Positions 25,057 to 37,914 are shown, numbered from the stretch's first letter. The stretch is 64,000 bases of DNA from Solea solea (GCF_958295425.1 NC_081137.1:13307254-13371253); one strand, 5' to 3'. A program made the numbers and translations. Notes: generated by a model not told the origin, from the sequence alone.

Positions 25057-26104
25057 CAGCGGTGTCCAACTGGAGGCCCGCAGGCCACATGTGGCCCCCT
25101 AATTGATTACACACGGCCCACCACTTAATGTTGTTGTAATGAAAACATGGCCCGTGACCTCCTCATCCTTTAAATGTGAGGTGATAGAATATAGACAGAA
25201 TCTTATACTGAATACATTTGCTAGCAACAGTTTTATTTTAGTAATAATAAGACATTCGGTTGTTGGTGTGTCACAATCTTGATTTCAAATCGAATATTGA
25301 TCGAAACGACGTCACAATCTCGACCTTTCAAAGCAAAAGTGGAATGATTTAACCACTCCCCCAGTGCGACGTGCCAGACAGGGGGGAAAAAAACAGTGTT
25401 GTGGTTGTAGCCATTGTAGCGCGACTACACATTACCTCCCCCCCCCGCTAACGAAGCTGCTGCCAACTAATAGTAACCATGGCAACTGTTAATTTGGGCG
25501 ACACACCAACCTAACTCGGACCTTCATAATGTTAATGATTTAAATTTGACAATGAGGGCTAAGTGTGGTACACTGCAAACAAATGATACCGTTGACAATG
25601 TTACCATGTAGACAATCGGAGAGACAAAAAAAAAGACTGCAAGTGGAACCGTGACCTTAAAAGCAAAAATCTAAATCAAGGATTTGGACAATCGTAACAC
25701 CCCTAAGCGCGGTTGTAACTACCACATTATTAAATGTATTACATTCAACAGTAAATTACATGTATAGAAGCTAATTTGGTGTTTTAACTACAGTGGTCCA
25801 TGTTGTAATTTTAGATTTAGTTCTCCGTTTTTGATGTTCAAAGAGTTCTTTTTGCATCATAAATATGTTTGTTTTTTTATTATAGGAAAGTGCACATCAT
25901 TCTACATCAAAACAAGCACTTTTACTTTGAAACTCTGTGAAATATCACTATGAATATATTACTGCAACATCATGATGGAATAAGCTCATATTGCCCAACC
26001 ACTACTGAGCAGTGTTTGTTCTCCACTTTTTCTCACCAGACTGATCCCTCTTGATCAGACTTAACACTTGTTTGACCCCAGGTCATTTGAGTTTGACACC
26101 CCTG
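25057..26104. mobile_element. hAT-type element carrying a nested insertion
   Basis: The left end reads CAGCGGTGTCCAACTGGAGG and the right end reads GAGTTTGACACCCCTG. The reverse complement of the right end, CAGGGGTGTCAAACTC, is a tip widely seen on hAT/Charlie-type elements. Flanking octamers ATTTAAGC and ATCTCAGC match at 6 of 8 positions, as expected for a decayed 8-bp duplication. It has no transposase frame and is interrupted at about 25260-25706. Confidence 0.7.
25260..25706. mobile_element. TIR element nested in the hAT copy
   Basis: Ends GGTGTGTCACAATCTTGAT and ATTTGGACAATCGTAACACC are imperfect inverted repeats, and the sequence between them is non-coding. It contains a C8 run at about 25439-25446. 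The surrounding hAT sequence continues on both sides. Confidence 0.55.
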
Positions 26105-26249
26105 ATCTCAGCTGTTGAGGGACCACGGTAAAAGAAGCAAAAACAGTAACCACGGTAACATGACTGTAATCATCACTGGTTTTTCTTTTCTTCTAGCTGA
26201 CTTTTGTTTCTGGCACATCTGTGACATCCCAATTTATGCACATGTGACG

Positions 26250-26371
26250 CAGGCGTAATGAAAAACGCCGCAGGATAGACCAAGTCATCTTTCCATAAAG
26301 GTTGTAGGTTCGATTCCCAGCCTTCAAGACTAGAAAAGTGCTACATAAATACAGACCATTTACCAACCACA
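26250..26371 (+). mobile_element. tRNA-derived SINE fragment with consensus B box
   Basis: GGTTCGATTCC at 26307-26317 is a perfect Pol III B box. It is followed by GAAAAGTGCTACATAAATAC, a tail typical of fish SINEs. The A box is not clear. Confidence 0.65.
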
Positions 26372-26651
26372 AGGTTGAAAATTGGTGGTTGACATTTACT
26401 GCATGTGCTTCAAATTGTTAATGTGTGTGAGTTTTACGCTGTGTTTTACGCATAGATGCACAGATATTAAAATAAATCCCACGTAGCCTGAGGGAGCACA
26501 ATTACATTGGATTATAAATTCTACTGAAATTAGAAAATTTGCTTGGTATAAGGTTTTGTACATATCACACATAGCAATGTCTTTGTAAGTAATTAAGATT
26601 TTAAGGAAAACATTTTTAACATTATTTCCATATTATTTCCTAATTCCTAAA

Positions 26652-26973
26652 GAGCTGAAACAATTAATTGATTATTAATTGATTACCAAATTAATCGACC
26701 ACGAAGCTTTTCTCGTGATTAAAACAAGATTTCTGATTGTTTAAGCTTCTTAAATGAGACTATTTTTTTTATTTCTTTGCTGTGGATAACAAAGAAATCA
26801 TTAAAAGTTAATAATTTTGGTTTGTGGAATTTTGAGAACATCATCATTTCCAGGTTTGACGAACACCGATCAACATTTTTTAAGGTTTTCTGATATTTGA
26901 TGGACCAACCGATGAATCGAGAAAATAATCGACGGATTAATTGATTATGAAAATAATTGTTAGTTGCAGCTCT
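26652..26973 (-). mobile_element. Element A copy 2
   Basis: Starts AAAGAGCTGAAACAATTAAT and ends TTGTTAGTTGCAGCTCT. It is the reverse complement of the 14457-14785 copy, for example TTTCTTTGCTGTGGATAAC and CATCATTTCCAGGTTTG. The 142-codon frame crossing it is non-coding repeat. Confidence 0.8.
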
Positions 26974-27117
26974 CATTATTACAATAATCATGTATTTGTT
27001 CTTGGATGTGAGATTTTTTTGTTTGTTTTTGTTTTTAATGAAATAATGTGTCACTAATGTATGAACAGGCAAAATGACTGACACGGCCAGACAGCTAAGG
27101 TGCAGAACCTGAGGCAG

Positions 27118-27119
<2 letters not shown>

Positions 27120-27152
<33 letters not shown>
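27120..27152. repeat. (CA)n microsatellite
   Basis: About 16 CA dinucleotides. Confidence 0.95.
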
Positions 27153-27154
<2 letters not shown>

Positions 27155-27765
27155 TACCCTGCGATGTGATCGGACTGTCAACACAGTAGCACATAGTGTC
27201 TATTCAGTGACAGGGAGGTGGTGGGGAGCAGTGTGGACCAGCACTACAAAGATGACAGATAATTGAGAATGAACACATTAAGTGAGACGTTTCACATGTG
27301 CGATGAGCTTGGACCACTCTTCATCGCTGTCTCCAAGTTGTTCTCACTCATTCCAAACTCGGTGCTTTGCCATTTCACACTTTTCTTTTTTTCCTTCAGG
27401 TCCATCTCAATGACGGCTGAAAGAGAATTCTCCCTTTTCCCCTCGTTAACCGAGGAGTGCATCAGTCCTAATAAGAAAGCTTTTACACGGTTAATTAAGA
27501 GACACTGTAATGCAGTATGTAATGCTCAATTTACTCCATCTCATTCTCCTCCTCGTCCTCTTTAATTTCATTCTAAATCAATCTGCCCCAAATCTCTTTT
27601 TCTCCACCATTATGTGGACTTCCCTACATCAAAGCCTGCTTCTGTGCTTGTGACTGTCCAATTTGCTTGCGCCGGCTCCATTTTGCGTCCTTGCAATAGT
27701 TCCCTTTCTCACTGAACTCTCTGATCGGCCATTTCTTTTAATACTCTGCCTTGATGTGGATAATT
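27153..27765. other. Non-coding stretch, no gene recognised
   Basis: A pyrimidine tract ending TTTTTTTCCTTCAG at about 27400 resembles a splice acceptor, but no supported exon follows. Confidence 0.35.
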
Positions 27766-28085
27766 CGAGGCAGAGGAGAAAGGAGAAAAGGGAGAGGACA
27801 GGAAGAAAAGAGGATATAGAGAAATAAATGAGCTGGTAAGAAGAGATATAAAGATGATAAAAAAGCTAGAAATAGTGAGCAGCATTCACCAAAACACAAA
27901 TACTGGCAGGGGCTGAGCAGCAAGGACTCTGCGCGTGAATCTATTGAAAATGGAATAGAGTGTGGAGTGGAAAAGGGGAAGCTGGGAAAATAGATGGCGA
28001 GTGTGATGAAGGGGAAGTGGATGAGTGAAATGAAGAGGAGGTGAAGGAGAAGGAAACAAAACAGCAGACATTCAAATGAGGAGGC
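27766..28085. repeat. Purine-rich (GA-biased) low-complexity stretch
   Basis: The plus strand is dominated by A and G (GAGGAGAAAGGAGAAAAGGG and similar) for about 300 bases. Minus-strand open frames rich in S, P, L and F are a by-product of this bias. Confidence 0.7.
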
Positions 28086-30084
28086 GGCTGAGGTTGCCTT
28101 TTTAAAAGGTCCACAGGTTTGAACATTAATTAAAAGTTATCCACTGATGAATTGCCCCGTGATGAATTGTTTCCCTTACCATAAAAACTGTGTATCCCAG
28201 AGGGATTGAGGCAGGCCACTAAATCTGTCATCCGTGTTTTTCATGCTCTCTGCCTCTGACAGTAATGAGCCGCGCCAGTATGATTGGCTGTTCAGCGGCT
28301 GATTAAAAGTAGTTTCTTCTAATTCAAGGATTTACTTTGACATTTCCGACGCGGGAACTCCAACGGCTTCATAACAGCAATGAAAGTCATTATTATTTTC
28401 TTCAGCAATTAATCTCTCAGTTTGTTGTTTTAATTAAGAACATTTTATTTTTTTAAATGTTTTTCATTGACATGGAAAGAGAAAAAAAAAAAACTATGAC
28501 AATTTCAATGGACCAGGTTAATGCAGCACATATTTTCATTAGAAGAAATTGTTTTCAAGTGACAGTTTAAAAGAAATGTGAGGATGTGAAAACGATGATT
28601 CCAAATGTTCAGCTCCTCTCAGTTTATGGAGCTCAACAGTGAACTTTAGTGTACTTACTTTGCTAATGGCGTCAATTTTGGATATTTTGCTGAAACTTTT
28701 TTGTGACTTGGGAGAAAAAAATAAACTGTTGTAAAATGGACCAACTTAAAAGTCATATATTTCCCTCATGTGTTTTTCTTGCCTGCTTGAGGTACAATAT
28801 GTTGCTCCATAACTAATGGGCGTCAAATTCACTATCGTCAACTGAAAAGATGACATTTAGTCAATGTTGTTTTCACAAAAAACCCAATGAGACAGTGTTT
28901 GCTGGTCACACTAATACCAACACATGTGCCTGAAATTAGACTTACACTGTATACAATCATCATTTAGTTCAGAGCCAACGTCTGTGTTGTTCAGGCTGCT
29001 GTGCGGGATTTTCAAAATAAAATGATACTTTATTTTATCTATATACAAACAAAGCTGTGGTTAAATTATCTTAATGCCTTAATGTCGCATGTGCAATCCT
29101 TTCATGGCAAAGGGGAGAGACGCTATTACTGTCAAAGAAAACACTTAATTGGAGTGTTAATTGGAACTATCATCTGTTACACCCCGTGGTTCATATATAT
29201 AGGAGCTGCACATAGTCTTCTGGTTGCAAACCAACAAGACCTAATGGATGGAAGCTGAAATCACACTGCTGTCCACTCATGTGTGTCACGCTTTATCATC
29301 TGTTTTCCCCTTAATGAGACCATAATTACACATCGACATCATGTGCTATTGAAGAGAAAGTCTAGATTGAGACCATTAACTCATCAGCAAAATGTTTACA
29401 GGCATTATAAATCAAGTGACGAGTAGAAGATCATTTTTCACCATAGACTTAACAGAGTTCTTTATGCAACCAGCTACTTCTCTCCTACTGCTTCACTGTT
29501 CACAGTGGAAGACTATGTCAATTTCTCATACATGGTCGATGCATACACTCAAAAAAACATGACCTCATGTCATCATTTTCTCATACTTTTGCATCCTGTG
29601 TCCACAGAGACATGCTTCACATTTCCTCACGTGCATACATGCCTGTGGTGCCATTCGTACTAAATGAGGGTCTACGTCAGTCTCGCGCTCAATCTCACAT
29701 TCCATTGCCACAATGTGGAAATTATTACTCAGTACGGCCCCTGTTTTCTATGACGTCCTCACGGAACCTCGAGAAGGTGTCTTCGTCGTTGTCTTTTTTG
29801 ACCAAAACAAGTCTGTGTGGACTCAAACTGTTGTTTTTGTCCTCGAATTAATACTCAAAAGGTCAGTTTTCGGCCAAAAGTTATGTCTGTCACATGGACC
29901 CAAGTGGAAATCTGAAAAGCATGACTCACAGGCCTGAAACCTATTTAAATAATTGTGTAGTAAGATAAAAATCCAAGCTGACGACACGTGACCTACATTA
30001 CATTTTAAATGTAATCATTTTACGCTAGCGTCCAATGATGATGTTCTTCAGTTTCATCGCCACCTGTGACAGAAGTCGGGCATC
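28086..30084. other. Non-coding stretch; possible conserved element at 28130-28440
   Basis: The first 300 bases are low in repeats and rich in ATTA/TTAATT motifs, with GATTGGCTG (CCAAT-type) at 28281. The rest is AT-rich with nothing recognisable. Confidence 0.35.
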
Positions 30085-30245
30085 ACTGGTTTGCTGCTAA
30101 CAGACGGTATGGGGGAGTGGAGACAGCCCGCCCCCCCACTCCCCAACCCCCCCAGTCTCCACACGACGAGACATTTAACCATCACAATGACTCCAAAGCT
30201 GTTAAATTAGGGTAAAAATCCTGCATAGTTCCGCTTCAAGCTAAG
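30085..30245 (+). mobile_element. Family B copy 2
   Basis: Contains CTGCTAACAGACGGTATGGG, GACATTTAACCATCACAATG and TTAGGGTAAAAATCCTGCAT, matching 45061-45170. It also carries C-rich runs. Confidence 0.65.
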
Positions 30246-30469
30246 CTTTAACTGGCTGGAAATAACTTCTCAACTGCAGTGATGAATTGCCGCTGTTACA
30301 ATTGATAACACCATTACACCTGCGGGTACTGCTATTATAATAGCAACCAGTCTGGCACTGCCTAAATACCACAATTACACAACTGTTCCCGGTTCCTCTC
30401 TCTTATTCCCTCTCTTCTTCTTTATCCTTTTCTAACACATTTGTCTCCTTTCAACCCAGTCAGTCAAGG

Positions 30470-30685
30470 CAGATGGCCGCACGCCCCGAGTCTGGCTCCG
30501 CTTGAGGTTTCTTCCCCTTAAATGGAAGTTTTTCTTCCTGCACCGTCGCAGAATGCTTGCTCGTTGTGAGAACCCGTGGGTTTCTCTTCTTTTCTCTGCG
30601 TCTCAACCTATCGGCTTGAGATAAGGCATGTCGTATGCTGTGACCAGCGCTGTACAAATAAAGTTCTATGGAACCGAGTGGAAGA
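30470..30685 (+). mobile_element. LINE (L2-like) 3' tail or derived SINE
   Basis: GCAGATGGCCGCACGCCCCG, TTGAGGTTTCTTCCCCTTAA, GGAAGTTTTTCTTCCTGCAC and a final GCTGTACAAATAAAGTTC match a 3'-tail motif very common in fish genomes that I associate with L2-clade LINEs. Clade assignment is from memory. Confidence 0.6.
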
Positions 30686-30689
30686 GGGA

Positions 30690-31715
30690 AAAAAAAAAAA
30701 AATGTAGCCGGTGGATGAAACCGAAAGAATATTGCGACGGTTTTCTTTGCTATTGCTTCAGAACATGTGACTGATGGAGCTGATGCACATGATGTCACAG
30801 TGAAAAACAACCAACTGCAAAAACCTGTCTTCTACTTTGTTCATTCACAACTCTTGCAGAATAACCGTCTACAAACTTATCAAGTGCTCTCTTAAGCACT
30901 TCCATTTAACATTGGTGTGGGAAGTAGACAACAGTGAATGAAATGAAAATTAAATCAGAAAATGACTAAACCATCCATGGCATCAAAAGCACCTCCTTGT
31001 AAAAGACCTTGTCTTGCAAACACGTCACCATTCATCACCCCAAACATGCCTCACTCAAGAATTGCACAAAACAAGACAATCTCGCATACCGGCAAGAATG
31101 TGTGCATGCGCCCCCAAGCCGCAAGGATGCTGTTACGTGACGCAAAAGTGGGAGACAAATTGCAGCGTTGCAGGCCGAAATGGTTCGTGGCCTTGGCTGA
31201 GTCTGATGAATTCTGCCCGCTGAGCTCCACTAATCACTGCAGCCTGTCACAAGCACGGCTCTCTTCCCCCAGAGAGCCAACAATCACACTCCTGCTCCCA
31301 GAACAGCCACTGGCTGACCCCACAGAGAACACACAGAGGGACACACCCATGTACACACACACACACACGCACAAATATGCACTCGGGCACTCTTTATGCA
31401 TGGATACACCGGTTGTCATACGAATCGCAAAATTAAACATTATACAGCTCAAGTTTCCTCTGTTTTTGTCCCTGGTAACAGAACAAAAATGCAAATTCCC
31501 TTTGTTTGTGACTCTCTTGACGCTACGATATAAACTGCACAATACAGCACAAAAATATCCATATAATTTTTTTTTTATTGTTTCTCTTATTCACCCCCCC
31601 CCCCCGATCGCCCACATACACATAAACACACTGCACACTTGTTTGTATGCTGTATCAGTGTAATTGGTGCAATGACTGGAAATAAACAGGCAATTTAAGT
31701 GCTGGACACCTCACT
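30690..31715. other. Non-coding stretch containing a long fortuitous open frame
   Basis: A 233-codon plus-strand frame at 30962-31663 runs through a (CA)n tract (31352-31372) and a C11 run (31596-31606). It has no recognisable domain and random-looking composition. No gene called. Confidence 0.4.
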
Positions 31716-31762
31716 GCTCTCTCTCTCTCTCTCTCTCCCTCTCTCTCCTTCTCCCTCTCCCC
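31716..31762. repeat. (CT)n low-complexity tract
   Basis: CTCTCT repeats grading into CTCCCT. Confidence 0.9.
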
Positions 31763-31909
31763 ATCCATCTTTCTCCCACCTCCATGATTGCTCTTTGTCC
31801 CCTCTCTCGCTCACACATTCACTGCAGACGATCTCCCAATCAAACAAGGTGGAATGAGGGACAAGGTCAATGTGCTGACGGAGAGGAAATTAGGCAGGAT
31901 GAGAATGAA

Positions 31910-31931
31910 GGGGGGGGGGGGGGGGGGGGGG
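31910..31931. repeat. Poly-G tract, 22 bases
   Basis: An uninterrupted run of 22 G. Confidence 0.95.
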
Positions 31932-32779
31932 ACAGAGGGCACGTGGGAAAACAAAGACTATTCCCACAGACGAGTCGTGTCTGGACGGCCTGTTAAATGA
32001 CAAATTTACAGCCCCGTGAGAGAAAGCAACAGAGCACGGTGTCACCAACCGAACGACAAGTCGAATCATTATCACTTTTTTTTTTCCCCCAGCAGCTTTG
32101 AACAAACACACATTTATGATCTCTAGAGGGCTGCAGCTCAGAGGAGGCGCAGTGTGACAAGCGCTGGAGTTAGAATCTTCATTATAAATAGACAACAGTC
32201 AACAGTCTATTCATCATTAATAATTCAAATTTTAGGGGCAGGGATAAACTGACCCGATACTCAAATCACTCATCGTTGGATTAGATACTGGTAGATTAAA
32301 AAGTCAGATCCAATATAATCCATAAACTTGAACAATTATCATTTTTCAAATCCAAATTTCAAACAATGCAATGGCTGCAGTTCAATTTAATTATTTTTTT
32401 TTAATCTTATCCTCATCTTGTTATTCTTGCATTAGAGTACATATTCTAATGGATGGTGATACGTGATATTGCTTCATCAAGCTTTAAATGTATTACAGTC
32501 AACCATGGCTTAACTTAAAAAATTAAATCACATCTATCAAAGAAAAATAACACAACACTTTAAATTATTTTCTCCAAATCGTTCGGCCCGAAATCACAAC
32601 ATAAAAGCTTCAGTGAGGACAGACATCATGTCATCATCATGTGACCAGGACATGTCATGCTGTTAGAGGATTATGGTTTGTTTTTTTAATTGCTGTTAAA
32701 AGCATCAACACAACTATCAACAGCTGGGCTGATTTAAGGAGGTACAAGATGTAAATTAAGTAGCAGGTGCTGTGTGGTA
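31932..32779. other. Non-coding stretch, no gene recognised
   Basis: GGGGCAGGGATAAACTGACC and GATACTCAAATC (32233-32265) resemble the edge of a hAT-type repeat like 11257-11594, but no matching second end was found. Confidence 0.35.
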
Positions 32780-33000
32780 TAAGGTGTTGAGATGTTCATG
32801 AGGGGAGGGGCCTAGGATGGACAGATTTCGAAATGAGAGGCAAGGCTGAGATGGTTTAGAGGAAAGACGGTGAACATTATTGGACAAAGGACGTCAAAGA
32901 TGGAGCTGGAGGAAAAGAGGAAGACCACAGAGAAGGTTTTGTGGAGGTTGTGAAGGAGGACATGAGGCTAAAAGCTAAAAAGAAGAAGAAGACCGGTACA
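32780..33000 (+). mobile_element. LINE 3'-end fragment
   Basis: GATGGAGCTGGAGGAAAAGA, GGAAGACCACAGAGAAGG and TTGTGAAGGAGGACATGAGG form the conserved C-terminal/3' region of a fish LINE family (endonuclease-RT type). The frame is broken and the 5' part is absent. Clade not determined. Confidence 0.55.
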
Positions 33001-34339
33001 GGTTGTCATACGAGTATTGGTATGAGACACGAAGAACTGGTATTAAGCCATTACTAATTAGCAGCGCATTAGTTAAATGACAAATCACTAACAAAAATAA
33101 CAGCCTAATAAAAACGTGTTGAGGTTCTTGTTTGTAAAAGCCACTTGGGTCTGCCTGTCATTCCTCAGCTAATTGTGCAGCAGTAGCTGCTGTATAATGT
33201 ATGTAATTATAGGAGACCAAACTTTATTTTGATCAAATAAAAATAGTCTTTAAGAAAGTCAGTACAGCTGCAGAGAACACTGTCCCTGAGATACACACGC
33301 AGATTCTGGCACATTCATTTTCCACCAGTCAAACGGATTTACATTCAAAAAAAAAAAAAGGACGTTTTTTTACTTCTATTTCAGCGCAGGTAGATTGACT
33401 TGGCAAAAAGGAGGAGCACCACAGCTGTAACCACAATGTCTTCATCCTGTGTGGACCCGGTGCAGGTGTAGCTCTCTGTTCAGAGGCTGCTTCATCTCAC
33501 CTCACATTTGTTTCCCCGCACTGATCACCTTCAGACTGCCAGAGAAAATCGACATTTTCGCATGCACAGATTGCTTCTTTCTTTTTTCTTTTTTTTTTTT
33601 TTTTGGAATGTCTAGACAACAGAAAACACATGAAATGTAATTTTCCCAAATCTGACTCACACCAAGTCAGTCTGTGGAGGTCATCTGAAACACACTGATT
33701 TGAATTAACGCTCACTGGCTGTTCAAAAATCGTCTCTGGCATCACAGTAATGACACAATGAAGCATGGAACACTGCAATTCACACAACAGTCTCCTCCAT
33801 TGCGGAGAAGAGACCTGGTTTTTTTTTTTGAGTGTGAGGAGATGCCCCTCCATTTCATACATCCGTGGTTGACAGCTACGTCAAAATATGGGTAGAACTA
33901 CGCGAGTAAAATAGACAGATTTCTCACGTCTGGACCCACAGATTTAATTTTAATTTAGGCACACACACATTTTTAGGCACACACACAAAAAAGGTGTCTA
34001 TGCTCCCCTTATCCACATGATCCACATGAGGTGTGTATGTCTGTTGGTATAACTTAACAATTAAAACACTAAATTATGAACATTTTCAGTAAATACAAGA
34101 TACCAGATGATGTTAGTGATGTTCACAATATCGATGTATTTAAATATTTAGTCCATATTCAAATAGCTGAAACTGGATTTGTGTTACACATTTTGGATAT
34201 ATTCAGATTACCCATAAAGGTTCCAACAGTGATTTAAACCTCAAGCACAGTGTCAATTTGATTTGGCGTCCTGTCATTGTGCTGTTCCTCCAGGACACAA
34301 ATGTGACAAGAAGTCAGTGAATTTAACTAAAAACTAGTT
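33001..34339. other. Non-coding stretch, no gene recognised
   Basis: Contains T and A homopolymers (T13 at 33592-33604) and ACACACAC patches. No supported gene. Confidence 0.4.
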
Positions 34340-34975
34340 TTAAAGGCGACATAGACCGGAAGCTCCAATTAACGCTGCGTTTGTGTGTGTGTGTATCTGC
34401 GTCATTACCTCGTTTATGAAACCCTAAAGTTTCAGAACAAACAGTTCAGCCACTGCTGAGAAAATAGTGTTGTATTGTTTTCCTGGGCTCTGCGAAGCGG
34501 ATCGGCACTTCCCTATGCTGATGATGTCATCAGAAATCCTCACCACTCATATCACCACCGTAGCGCCTCCTGGTGCGGGCACTAGTCCGGGCACATCTGG
34601 TTGCGTACATTCAACCGCAGAAGAAGAAGAACTACTCTCGTTGTAGCTGCTGAGATGCAGAGCATCCACCGTGCCAGAGGGGGAGCTGTGTATCTGAGAG
34701 CTGGCCTACCAATTACGTCACTTCCAGGTACCTGGCCAATCACAGGACAGTGGGAAAGCTCTCGTTGGCTGGCCAATCACAACACAGTCCACATTCTGGG
34801 GGTGTGATTTTGGTCTGAAACAGCGCGGCTGACGAGAACGTCAGTGAGGAGATATTTTGATCGGCTCGTTTGCAGCGATTAGGAGGTTTTTAATCATGAA
34901 AACAAGTTAATATATGTAAGTAGACCTCCATAACTAACATATATGTGCGATACAAGCATTCGATGTCACCTTTAA
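34340..34975. mobile_element. TTAA-flanked TIR element, family G (636 bp)
   Basis: The left junction reads TTAA-AGGCGACATAG (TTAA 34340-34343). The right junction reads CGATGTCACCT-TTAA (TTAA 34972-34975). The tips AGGCGACAT and AGGTGACAT are inverted copies. TTAA duplication suggests piggyBac-type mobilisation. It contains GCAGAAGAAGAAGAACTA but no transposase. Confidence 0.75.
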
Positions 34976-37914
34976 CTAACATTTTCACTTCTAATAGACA
35001 TTGTTCCTCTTGACAATAAAAATAACTTGAAGAAACAAACACTAGACTCTCGCGAGAACGGGTGAATGCCGCGTAGTATTCCCTGAGATAGAATTATTCA
35101 GGAACATAATAATGAATTAACCCTAACCTAAACGCAGTACCAGGACTGCGTACTGTGTACTGGACCAGCCCACAGGTCTCAACTCCTGAGACCATTCACA
35201 CTGACTGAGAACATGCGTCTCCTTTCGGGAAAAAACCTCTCACCTACTTGTACTGCAAGCAGTGCACGTCTCAGCAAAAAAATATAGTGAAATAAACTTT
35301 CTTCACAGTTTCGGGGTCTGCCACAAATGTCACAAAGCGAGCACGTCCTGTTCCTGCTTCAAAGTAAAAGCACTCTAGCGTTTCAGTTCTGATTTCCTTT
35401 TTTTTTTTTACCCTCTCACAGTCTGACTCTGCAATATTATGTGCAGCACCAGTGGATCGGTGACTTCATACTGAACTGTCCTGGTATTTAGAAGTAGAGT
35501 ACAGAGGATAGAGGATTTAAAAGTATGTTTTGTGTGTCTGTCGAAGGCAAAGCGTAGGGAAAATATAGCCGAAGCTCCACACCTGCACACGCATGTACAT
35601 GACATGCAGCAGATCAGCGCTGCAGCTGTAACGCGCCACCAGCCACCCCAACAGTGCAGACAGTCTGCCTGCAAAAGATCCAATTTGCCTGCGAACGTGA
35701 AATTACGCTGAGAAATGACACGCAAGAGGAAATGAAACCGACATTCATGGATATTTAATTAATACATTTCCAATCACTTAAGCTCCTAATTACAGCGGAG
35801 GAACCGACGGCCGGTCATTGACGTCACTAATGAGCACTTTCACCTTCCGTTCCAACATTTCCTCCATGTGTGGGACGGCTCGCTCCGACTCGACCTCTCA
35901 GCCGAGCAGACAGTATTGCAACACCTCCTGCCTGCAGCAAACTTGGACCAGAAAAGACAGAAATAGCCCAAGCTGATCTGGCCAGCCGTGTCAATCTGAC
36001 CGGGCTGCAGCACGAGCACTAAGCCTTTATCTTCTGACCGTTCTAAAGAGAACACCCTGTGTGCATTCACACCGTCTCTCTATAGAAATGCACTGTAGCC
36101 TAATGCTGACCTGTAACTCACTAATTATTGAAGAGGTAAAATGTCAAACGGAGTAGATTTTCTTTTTCCTGCACGTGTATCTCCCGCTTGGTCCTGTTTG
36201 CATCGGCTGGCACTGTCATGCTGCATGAATATTAAAAGGCTGCGGCCAATTGCGTATGCAACAGAGTTAATAATAAACGAGGTCTAATAATTTAATGGGT
36301 CCTGCATGTTGACATGTCCCATGGGCTGCCATACTATCTGTACAAGAGGTAATAGGCAGTAAGAGTGAAGGCTAGAATGATACAGCAGGATCTGACAAAT
36401 GGAGGACAGCAGGGGAAAAAAAAAAAAGAACAGTTCCAAGCCTCCTCCATCCTTATTATGAAAATGCCCTTGACTTGGGATATCCTCACATGGATCTGAT
36501 CGTCAAGATTAACAAAAGACAGAAAAAAAAAGAAGATACTGCTATTTTGGAGTTCTGGTCTTCACTAAGATTTGCACTGACTACAGTGTGACAGACGAGG
36601 GCAACAGCAACAATGTGCAAGTAAAGTGAGACGACTGCGCACACAAAAAAGTGCCAATGAAAAGTTTCAGAAGTGAATTCTACAGCTCAAATTCAGCCTG
36701 TTTTTTTTTTTTTAAATAGAATAAAATCATTCTTATACCCAACACTGCGGTGCCACTGTATACACACAGATGCTCCCTCAGTCGGGTCGGATAGTGATAG
36801 TAATACAATGGAATAGAGCCAGTCGATTCAAATGGTGGGCCGTGGGCCACATGCAGCCCAAGAGCAAGATGGTGACCCTGCTAGAAAGACTGAGGAAATG
36901 AACAAAAATTCCTACAGCAGCACTGTCCATGAATGCAACACTCTACGTAGCCTGTGATAGTTCTTTTGTTTTCTGTTGAACGCACTTTGAAATCAGTGTG
37001 GTTGTTAGGCATAACATAAAAATACTCAACTTCCTCAAGCCTCGGAGAGTATGACATGCTGTATATTTTGCTAATACTGTGCACCCCTTTGATTTTATGC
37101 ACTTTGAATTGCACCTGCGTCAAATATAAAACATTTCATTTTAACTTGAAAAGAGAAAACGTTTTCTTTTGGGGTTTTTTGTTTTATGCACTCTCGAGGT
37201 ATGCGAAGGACAGATATGAACACCACATTTTTGATTTCAAAGGAGAAAATATTATTGCTCGTGCCTCAGATTCTGTTCAGGTACAGTTTTTACCTGATTA
37301 ATGTGTCTTTAAAAATGTGTGGCCCAGCTAAATTTTCTTGGTCTGAAAATGTGGCCCCAACTAAGTCTGTAATTGAACAGACCTGGAAAAGAAGATCTTT
37401 ATTATCATCGCACAAACACTGTACAACAAAATGGGATGCTTGAAACACACACAGCGCTTTAAAACAAGCCTTTGTCAGCCGTGCTAATTAAAGAATTGCT
37501 CGACAGAGCCACTTTTCAGATGAAGGACGCAGCAGACAAATAACGTTTCACGAAGACACACAACAAAAGAACAACTGCAGCTTTAAAATGATCAGCACAC
37601 CCCCAGCGTGGAAAACACCAAACTACAGCTACAGTGACTTATTTCCACATTTGGCTCTTTGGGGCCTCCTGACAGGTCAACCTTCTTCTTTTTTTATTTT
37701 TAATCCCAACCATTACACCATCATTAGGCTTCTGAGAGGGCTTTATAAAAAGCTCTCCATCGGTCATGAGCCATCTTTTTAGGGCCTGATGACATTTGCT
37801 GTCTTGCTGAGAGAAATATAGTTATTAACTCCATTGTGTTGTTCCCAGAACTAAAGTACACATGTATCCTGATTAGATTATTAACATTATGTAATGTTAA
37901 ACATATCTATACAG

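Noticed and set aside
26300..26320. Possible functional tRNA gene (perfect B box)
   Set aside because: No cloverleaf, no clear A box and no anticodon arm; the SINE tail follows. The same reasoning applies at 61575 and 62678.
26719..27147. 142-codon minus-strand frame
   Set aside because: It lies mostly within element A and the (CA)n tract. It is repeat sequence, not a gene.
30962..31663. 233-codon plus-strand open frame
   Set aside because: It reads through (CA)n and poly-C tracts, has no domain, signal or family resemblance, and a frame of this length is not very surprising in 64 kb over six frames.
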